Assembly (NCBI GenBank): GCA_963921195.1
Contig: OY992536.1
Location: 93,229,007 to 93,293,006, forward strand
Source of the DNA: Pegoplata infirma
Lineage: Eukaryota; Arthropoda; Insecta; Diptera; Anthomyiidae
Direction of reading: 5' to 3'
DNA length: 64,000 bases
The notes beneath the pieces were generated by a model. The model saw only the letters and a program-made list of their open reading frames with translations, was not told the DNA's origin and ran no database searches. The translations under genes and the position numbers were made by a program. This document shows, piece by piece, positions 56,863 to 64,000 of this stretch (within the stretch, counting starts at the first letter, position 1; every line of letters begins with the position of its first letter).

Positions 56863-57415
56863 TAGAGATGGGCGCGTGAGTGATTTTTGAATCACACTCA
56901 CTCACTCTCACGACACGAATTTTTGAATCACGCACACTCACTCACGAGCATATTATTTCTACTCACACTCACTTACAATCACGTGAGTAAATTTAATACA
57001 ACTCACACTCACGTGCACTCACGCAAGCTTCACTCACACTCACGTTTTCTCACACTCAAGAAACTCTTATTTATACAAAAAAAATTTCAAAAACAAAAAT
57101 TTTAAAAATCTTTCAAAATTTTCACAAAATTAAAAGTTCAGTAAAATTTTACAAATTTTTTCGGATTTTTCGGGACGAAACTTAAGATTTCGCCAAATTT
57201 TACAATTTTTTTGTTGCTTTTTTGGTACGGAAGGAAATATGAAGAGAAAATAAATCTCGCAAACTCACGCAAAAAAATTGACCCACGCACACTCACTCAC
57301 GCAATTTTTTCTCCACTCACACTCACTCACAATCACGTGAGTAAAATTTAATTCAGTCACACTCACGCGTGAATCACGTGAATAACGCTCTAATCTGCTC
57401 ATGTGCCCATCTCTA
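56863..57415. mobile_element. hAT-like element with CACTCACTCACG arrays
   Basis: Ends TAGAGATGGGC and complement. The 8-bp duplication GTTCAAAT is perfect (56855-56862 and 57760-57767) once the adjoining MITE 57416-57759 is removed. Both subterminal zones are arrays of CACTCACTCACG and AATCACGTGA. No transposase. Confidence 0.85.
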
Positions 57416-57756
57416 CCCAATAAGCACATTTAAAATTCAAGTGCAAATCAAGTATAAATCAAGTGTAAATCAAGCCCTAAATTCCAGCCCCTGCTTGATT
57501 TATACTTGAATTACACTTGAATTCAATAGCATACTCCAGCAAAACGGACACTGGAATTCAAGCCCTGTTTTTACAGCCTTTTCCCTGGTTTTCAAGCGTA
57601 AAAACAGCGCTTGAATTCAAGTATCCGTTTTGCTGGAGAATGCTATTGAATTCAAGTGTAATTCAAGTATAATTCAAGCATAGACTGGAAATAAGGGCTT
57701 GATTTACACTTGATTTATACTTGATTTGCACTTGAATTTTAAATGTGCTTATTGGG
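57416..57756. mobile_element. CCCAATAAGCACA palindromic MITE, 341 bp
   Basis: About 150-bp arms, nearly identical, from CCCAATAAGCACATTTAAAA, with repeated AATCAAGT/ACTTGATT words. CTA is duplicated (57413-57415 and 57757-57759). It inserted in the last three bases of the hAT element 56863-57415. Confidence 0.85.
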
Positions 57757-57767
57757 CTAGTTCAAAT

Positions 57768-58785
57768 TATAACTTTAATATATGAAAAAAAAAAAAAAAT
57801 ACAAAAAAAAAAGGTAATATTTGTAAAATGCAACTACACATCGCGGGCTCATTTCGAGCAAGTTTTAATAAGTGATTCTTGTAAAGAATTATACCGCTTA
57901 CCACTGTATAAAAGTAACTAAGGATAATGTAGGATAATTGTCCACTTTTTGGCCTTCAAAGTTAGGTTATGAACAATTTCATAAAAAAAATGTCTTAGAA
58001 CGGCGATAACTAGTTTAATATTTAATGCAATTTATTCAGCATGAATGCAAATTTTTTGTGCTAAAGTTACCTTTCCATTCATGTGTATAGTGTCAACATT
58101 TTTTACTGGCATACCTTTTATTTTGAGTTTTCAACTAAAGACTATTTTAAATAATTTTTTTGTTTTTTTTTAACTTTTACTAACTTTAACACGATGGTAA
58201 GAAAAGAAGAATGGATAAATCAAAAAAGTAAAAATGCAGTCAAGCGTAGAAAAGTATAGGCTTTCGATATAAACAAAAAAGAATAACAAAATCGCTTTTT
58301 CAAAAATTCAATTGTTGCCAAGAAGTCCCATATAGCTGCCCCTATGTGCAATGTCCGGAAAAATCTCAAAAAAATATGTTTTATAGTCGTTTTAAAAAAT
58401 AAGTACAAAAAATTACTACATTGTAGTAACAGTTGTTCTATGTTGTTGTTTTTAGTCTTTAAAAAAAACTTATAATTTTCTACAAATTTTAAGAAAAAAA
58501 CTTAAACAAAAACTGTTAGGTGATTATCGCTATCCCTTTCTTTGATATTTTACTGTTTTTAAACATATAGAAATTATTATGCACACAAATATATTGAGTA
58601 CATATTGTAAATTACAAACAGACAAATGCAATAAATGCAGAACAAAAAATAATAATAATGTTCCTCAAATTTTTATTAGGCGTAAAATTTGTTTAAATAT
58701 AAACAATTAGCTAACGATTGTAATATTTAACAAATGTGAATAACTTACACACTTAGTTAGGCTGAATTTTACAGTCAGCAATTAT
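57768..58785. other. AT-rich spacer, no gene
   Basis: Poly-A tracts and short chance frames only. Confidence 0.3.
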
Positions 58786-58793
58786 GTTAAAGT

Positions 58794-60023
58794 TAGGCTT
58801 GCCAGACGTACTTTTTTCAACAGTACTCGTACTTTTTTTTACTCAATGTACTTTTTTCTGCATAACACCTAAAAAAGTACGCTAAAGTACTTTTTTAAGG
58901 CTTTTTGTACTTCTTTTTGTACTTTTTTTCTGTGCTTAACGTTTTTATTAGAAAAAAACTATTGAAGAAAAATAAAATGTTAAAAATGTCTAAAGTAGTG
59001 AAGTACTTTGTTGTAAATATTATTTACAATCCTATTTTTTATATTCTTTGTTGAATAAATTGTTATAAATTGTTAAAGAAACGACGAAAATCTAAATTTT
59101 AGCCAGAGCCGTTTTTGAAAAAATCGCTGTCAAAAGCCAACAAATTTACATTTTAAGCTTATCTCGAAAACGATGAGAGATATGAAACAATTACTGAAAA
59201 CAAAAATTATTTCTCGGGAAAAATGCATTAAAACAGCCAATTTACATTTGCAATGTTTTTGTTGCCGAAAATTCCACTTTTAAATTCAGAGCTAAAACCT
59301 TCGCGTTTTGGGGGGAAAAATAACGAACTGTAAATACCGCTTTTAAAACTTCTTTATTTAATTAATTTTATCGGTTTTGTTGCTCAAAAACTTAGCAGAC
59401 AAGGAAAAACAATAAAAATTAAAATTCGTTATTGATTAAATTCTATTTTGAATTTATCAAAAAATTCAAGAAAGAATTAAAAAAAATCTAAAAAATTTTA
59501 TTTAAAATTCTTAAAAGAATTTTATTAATTAAAAAAAAAAATTATTTTCATACAAACAAATATATTTATAACAAGTAAATATTTTAAAAGTGTTTGAAAA
59601 TTTATTTTTGGAAAATAAAATTCTATTTTTTTTGAGAGTTTTATTTTTGGAAATAATTAAATTTAAAATTTTTTGAGAAATTTATTTAAACAAAAATTTT
59701 ATTTCAAATACCTTATGAATTTTAAATAAAATTCGAATTTTTCCCTTGTCTGGTTTTTAGATAAGCTTAAAATGTAAATTTTTAACGTTTGACGGCGATT
59801 TTGAAAAAAAAACGTATTTGGCGAAGATTTTGATTTTCGTCGAAACATAGTAGTGGGGCACCCCAGATTCATAATAAAGAAAGACATTCACAGTGCTCGT
59901 AACTTGAGGTTAATGTTGGTTCTGCCGAGGTGTGAAAAACACAATGTACTTTTTTTTTCTTAATTGTACTTCTTTTTTTTCCTCAATGTACTTTTTTTGT
60001 CAATTCTATATCTGGCTACCCTA
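58794..60023. mobile_element. hAT-like element with GTACTTTTTT words
   Basis: Ends TAGGCTTGCCAGACG and (complement) TAGGGTAGCCAGATA. Perfect 8-bp duplication GTTAAAGT (58786-58793 and 60024-60031). AGTACTTTTTT words are reiterated near both ends (58815-58930; 59945-60000). The ends are related to those of 24219-24976. Confidence 0.85.
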
Positions 60024-60199
60024 GTTAAAGTGTACATTTAAGTGCATGGGTTTCCAAGCAATTCAGACCAATTTGAAATAATAAAGCACTTATGTGCTTT
60101 ATTATTTCCTAATGTAGCCTAAGATAATCCTTAATCATTTAATGATAATCCTTAATCATTTTATCCAGTTAATCATTTTATCCAGTTATAATCCTTAAT

Positions 60200-60800
60200 A
60201 ATTTTATCCAGTTTCAGATTCTAGCCATTTTTCCCATTGAAAAATTCTCAGATTTTGAGATAACTTTTCAGATTCGGAAACATTTTTTAAACAAAAATAG
60301 TCTTAGATTCTGATAAATTCTTTCAAAATAAAAAGTCTAACAAGGGAAGCACACGTAGATAGGTTTTCCAAAGACCTTTCATTTAGTATGTAACATGACT
60401 AGGTTTCTTTTCATAATATAGGAGATAAACGAAAAAAAAGAGAAAAATGGCCTTGTCTTCCCCCCTCCTTTTTACCACCTAAATATGAATTTGGGCCGCT
60501 AAAAAAAATACGTGTCTCTTATTTTTTTCTGCTCTACAAAATAAAACCAATTCTATAAAGATCCGCGGTTGACACGGGTGACTTTCCTTGTAAGATCTCT
60601 TCCTATTTAAAAAGACTTAGATGCTGGGACATTTTTCCTGTAGAAAAAGTTGAGACTTTTTCTGAGAGATTTTTTCTATAGAAGATGTCTCAGATTCTAA
60701 AACATTTTTCATATAGAAAACGTTTTATATTCATACAAAAAAAGTCTCAGATTCTGAGACATTTTTCATGTAGAAAATATCTCAGATTCCAAAACACATT
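60200..60800. repeat. decayed satellite relic with nested MITE
   Basis: TCTCAGATTCTGAGACA and TTTCTATAGAA-like words of the 35-bp family, irregularly spaced, interrupted by the MITE at 60341-60590. Confidence 0.6.
60341..60590. mobile_element. PIF/Harbinger-like MITE, internally deleted
   Basis: Minus-oriented relative of 8477-9076 with ends CAAGGGAAG and CTTTCCTTG, TAA duplication (60338-60340 and 60591-60593). Shares TTTATCTCCTATA and GGGCCGCTAAAAAAA with it. Confidence 0.75.
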
Positions 60801-62083
60801 TGGATAAAAAATATTCTACAAACTTGCATCCATTTTTGCAGTACTCTGACAAAGAAACAAAGAAATGCATTAAATACATGTATTTTTACCTCTAACACGC
60901 AAACGCTTTCCAGATCACCTCTACAAATTGTCTTACAACCAATGTTTATTTCTCGTATTTTACTACGAAACTATTATGATTACTCACTCTGACGTAAAAA
61001 GAATCCTTCGCAGGCCATAAATTAGAAAAAATATGAATTGGCTTTACGATGTGTCTGTTAGTTAATGTTTACCTATTAAAATCAATAGACGATTTAAAAA
61101 AATATGAATATAAAATTAAAATTTTTTCATCAAACTTTACACATGTTTACAATAAACAGTTTATTTATCTCTTAAATTTATACCCTCTACTTACAAGGAA
61201 GGTATCCCATAGCTTACATTGTTCTGAAATGAACATATGTTATAGAGAAAAAAAATCTAAGGTTCACCTTTTTTTATGGGCTATCTTGGTGGTTAAAGGG
61301 GAGAAATTGGAGGCAGAAAAGGGCATTTTTTTTTTGATTTTTTTCATATCTCTTCCAAAGAAACTTTATGAAGATATTATATGGAAGGAAAGGTTTTTTG
61401 GGGCCTATTCAAATAAAATCCGGGAATTTTATAATATTAACCTTTGTAGATAAAAACGATTATTTTAATTTAATTTTTAAAATATTGTACCAGAAAAATT
61501 GTTAAATTGTTTAAAAAGTGTCCACTCAAAACAGAATCTTTAGAAAAATATGCAAAAGAAGAGTTTGGGAAAGAGGACTAGGTGGACTATAATTTAATAA
61601 ATTTTAAAAGCAAAAAAATCTTATACTTTTTTTTAATAATTTTTATTGAAATTTTTTACTCCAAACGCAAAACAAATATTGTGTCCGGGATTTAGAATTT
61701 TTGAAAAAAAATTTTCGGGACTTAAAGTTTTTAATGAATTTTTTGCACCAAAAAGCAACAAACAAATTTTGTTCGGGAACCTAAAAAAGTTTTAAAACTT
61801 TTATCGGTACTTGGAAACTTTTCCAATTAAAATTTTTTTCCTAAAAGCATTTTTAATAAAAAGTTTCACTCCAAAACACAAAAAATTTGCGAAAAAATGT
61901 TTGTGTCCGGGACTTTCAACTAAATTTTTCAAAGATTGTGCAAAAAATGTTTTTTAAAATCATAACATATGAGTGTAATTCTTTACTCAAAACAAAGTCT
62001 CTATAAAACCGTTTCATACGGGAATTTAATTGAACACGCTAAAAATAATAACAAACGACAAAACTTTCTAAACTCAATAGCTA
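60801..62083. other. spacer, no supported gene
   Basis: A 134-codon plus-strand frame (61049-61453) starts with ATG but is A/T-driven. It crosses a CTTACAAGGAAGGTATCCC sequence at about 61190 that resembles a MITE end, and shows no domain. I do not call it. Confidence 0.35.
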
Positions 62084-62353
62084 CCCAGTTGGCAACGTCC
62101 TCGAGCCATCCTCAGTGACGAAGCGGTGACATGTCAGAGTCATAGCTGACATCCACAAGACATCTCTATGTACTGGGTTGAGGACAGTTTCATACAAATT
62201 TTAAAAATGTCCTCTCACAAAGTCAGCAGTGGTCTGGTCTGAACTTCTGGGGACATGTCACCTAAGACTTCTTTGGGGAAATGTCTGACGTAGCTCAAAA
62301 TCTTAAAGCAAACATTCAGTACTGACAATGTTAGGACATGTCATCAATAATTA

Positions 62354-63149
62354 CACTCAAAAAATTATGTCTTTAACTGTTTGTAGTTTATTTACAAAAT
62401 TTTACGTTTAGTCGTTTTTAAAAGAAAAAACATTTATTTGATGTTCAGTTTTTATTAATGACTACTTCTGTCCTTTGTTTCAAAAATAACACACTAAAGA
62501 CTTTCATTAACATTTAATTTTTAAAGTCATTTATTTTTGTTCTGTAAGTAAAAACTAGTGATTATTCTTTAAATTTAATTTTTTAATTTTTTTTTAATTG
62601 TTGGTATTTTTTAATGAGATATCATTAGTTTTTACCTACACAAGTAGGTTATTTTTTTGTAGAAAAAATATTCAAAAAATTATTTATATAAATATAAAAA
62701 CATGTTTTTATCAAGTGACTTTGGCACGATGGGTAGAGTGTCTGGCCAGAATGTAGTTGATTGCGGGATCGATTCCCCAAAATTTTATTAAAAATTTTTA
62801 AAAAAATATTTCAATAGAAAATTGTAAAAAATAACCTACGAAATCATTAATTTTTAATGTTTTCGTAGGTTATTTTTTTTTTAATTTGTTGGAAAAAATA
62901 ACAGAACTATCATTAATTTTAAATGTTTTGGTAGGTTATTTTTTTCGAATTTGTTGGTAAAAATTAATGAAAAAAACGTAATTTTTTAATGTTTAATGTT
63001 ATATATTTGAGAAAATTTTGTCAACAGTAAAAAATAAATGTTCATGTTTGTTAAAACAAGTGAATAATTACTGGGATGGTTTTCAATTGTTTATTCACAG
63101 GATTTAAATGTGTTTTTCTTTTGTTTTTGCCTACAAAATATTTTGAGTG
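62354..63149. mobile_element. TA-flanked CACTCAAAA element with tRNA-like core
   Basis: Ends CACTCAAAAAATTATG and (complement) CACTCAAAATATTTTG; TA at 62352-62353 and 63150-63151. Holds a tRNA-like block and a local duplication of TTTAATGTTTTSGTAGGTTA at 62850-62945. Confidence 0.75.
62718..62783 (+). ncRNA. tRNA-like segment (pol III box A/B)
   Basis: TGGCACGATGGGTAGAGTG resembles box A and D-arm; GCGGGATCGATTCCCC is a good box B/T-arm. ACTTTGG at the 5' end can pair 6 of 7 with CCAAAAT at the 3' end like an acceptor stem. At 66 nt it is short for a tRNA, so tRNA-derived is the safer call. Confidence 0.5.
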
Positions 63150-63232
63150 TACCTATGATTTGTCAAAACCTGAAGACATTTCCTCAAGGAATCGCTGTGG
63201 AAATTTCCTCAGTGACAATTTTTCCAACTGGG

Positions 63233-63557
63233 CAGTTTTAAACAACAATTTTGTGAAATTTTAATGTTCTTTAAGGATTTATATTGATAATGAAAATTTT
63301 CCGGGATTCCCGGGACTACTGGGAAATTAATTCTTTATTTACCGTTTCCTGGGAAATTAAAAAGTCCCGGAATTCCCAAACACTAGTTTGGCGACGAGTT
63401 TTTCGATTTGGTGAAGTGGCGATTTTTTGGCGATTTATAAAATGATTGGCGATTTTGTTAAATCATTTTTTAAGAAGTTCTAAGACATTCTCGCGATGTC
63501 CGCCTGTATGATCGTCGGTCTGTTCAAATGGCGATCACAGCCAAAATATTGCACTTA
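63233..63557. other. spacer
   Basis: Short GGCGATTTTTTGGCGATTTA and CCCGGGA-type repeats; no gene. Confidence 0.35.
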
Positions 63558-63804
63558 CAAGGGAAGTCTCCCTGGTGTCACCCGACGATCTTTATGAATT
63601 TGTTTTTTTTTTTTTTTTTGTAGAGCAGGAAAAATAAAGGGACACGTATTTTTCAAATGAGGGGGAAGGAACTGCAATTTTTCAGTATTTTTCGTTTATC
63701 TCCTATAGTATGCAAAGAAAATACGCATCGAGTTAATTTTCGTTCTAAACAGCATATCCAAATTTCATGACGATCGGAGGATGACACCAGGGAGACTTCC
63801 CTTG
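63558..63804. mobile_element. PIF/Harbinger-like MITE, 247 bp
   Basis: Ends CAAGGGAAGTCTCCCT and complement, TTA at 63555-63557 and 63805-63807. An internally deleted relative of 8477-9076. Confidence 0.8.
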
Positions 63805-63928
63805 TTAGAGAAGAGATGTAATTGTGGCAACCATATTTTAACAGCGTCATATTATGATTGAAATTGTATCATAATATGTTTGTAGCAATCATAAAAGTTT
63901 TTGTTGTTGAAAAATAGGAAAATTACTA

Positions 63929-64000
63929 CACCATGTAATTCAAAGATTCTATTTGTAATTCGAAGATTCCTTTTGTAATTCGAAGATTCCATTTGAAATT
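63929..64000. mobile_element. start of another 21-bp-array TA element (runs off the window)
   Basis: TA at 63927-63928, then CACCATGTAATTC and units of TTTGTAATTCGAAGATTCC, as in the 32519-42429 element. Confidence 0.6.

Larger units (their letters stand above)
62084..63232. mobile_element. CCCAGTTGGCAA TIR element, split
   Basis: Ends CCCAGTTGGCAACGTCC and (complement) CCCAGTTGGAAAAATTG, followed in both by CTCAGTGAC words. AGGACATGTC-type words fill the left part. A TA element (62354-63149) sits inside, leaving about 350 bp. Confidence 0.65.

Noticed and set aside
61049..61453. 134-codon candidate gene
   Set aside because: Low-complexity Lys/Phe/Ile content, crosses a MITE-like end, no domain or splice context.

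Overview
The window is AT-rich intergenic and intronic DNA from a multicellular eukaryote, almost certainly a brachyceran fly (Diptera; a calyptrate such as a blowfly or house-fly relative is my best guess, unproven). The reasons are short introns of 60-80 bp next to transposon-swollen ones, fly-type non-LTR retrotransposons with RNase H domains, very many TIR and foldback elements, and a dispersed repeat (18.5-19.65 kb) of a type I associate with higher-fly genomes. There is nothing bacterial: no operons, rRNA or CRISPR.

Host genes are few. (1) An unrecognised 262-aa protein at 966-1754 (+). (2) A two-exon gene for a TMEM216/TMEM80-family ciliary transition-zone membrane protein (28163-28379 joined to 31430-31623, +), whose roughly 3-kb intron is mostly retrotransposon. 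(3) Exon-like pieces at 3437-3644 and 6991-7046 that lie inside a transposable element and look like a captured gene fragment.

Everything else is mobile DNA, nested several layers deep, and many layers can be peeled apart by target-site duplications (TSDs). Eight hAT-like elements have 7-8 bp TSDs: 10863-15595, 11639-11977, 24219-24976, 35335-42122, 42435-42758, 44247-46326, 56863-57415 and 58794-60023. PIF/Harbinger-like MITEs with 3-bp TWA duplications and CAAGGGAAG ends lie at 8477, 60341 and 63558. Many TA-flanked TIR elements are present (2735-7419, 16477-17692, 32519-42429, 35581-40177, 46430, 47289, 52761, 54699, 56187, 62354 and the start of one at 63929). Several are near-perfect palindromes; the largest has two ~590-bp arms around a 31-bp loop. 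Non-LTR retrotransposons include one copy with a long intact RT-RNase H reading frame (12197-14122) and several broken ones, two of which landed head to head at the same target in the TMEM216 intron.

Tandem repeats are prominent. A 29-bp array (about 3690-6990) and a very homogeneous 35-bp array (36100-38215) share a CTATAG-centred palindrome, and each sits inside a TA-flanked TIR element. A 21-bp array marks both ends of the 32519-42429 element. Layout: 0-2.6 kb first gene and MITEs; 2.6-7.6 kb element with 29-bp array and captured exons; 7.7-10 kb TIR elements with tRNA-like cores; 10.2-18.3 kb foldback interrupted by a hAT (holding the LINE) and a palindrome; 18.5-25.6 kb palindromes and LINE/hAT debris; 26-32 kb TMEM216 locus; 32.3-43 kb nested TA/hAT/TA element with 35-bp satellite; 43-64 kb dense MITE fields.
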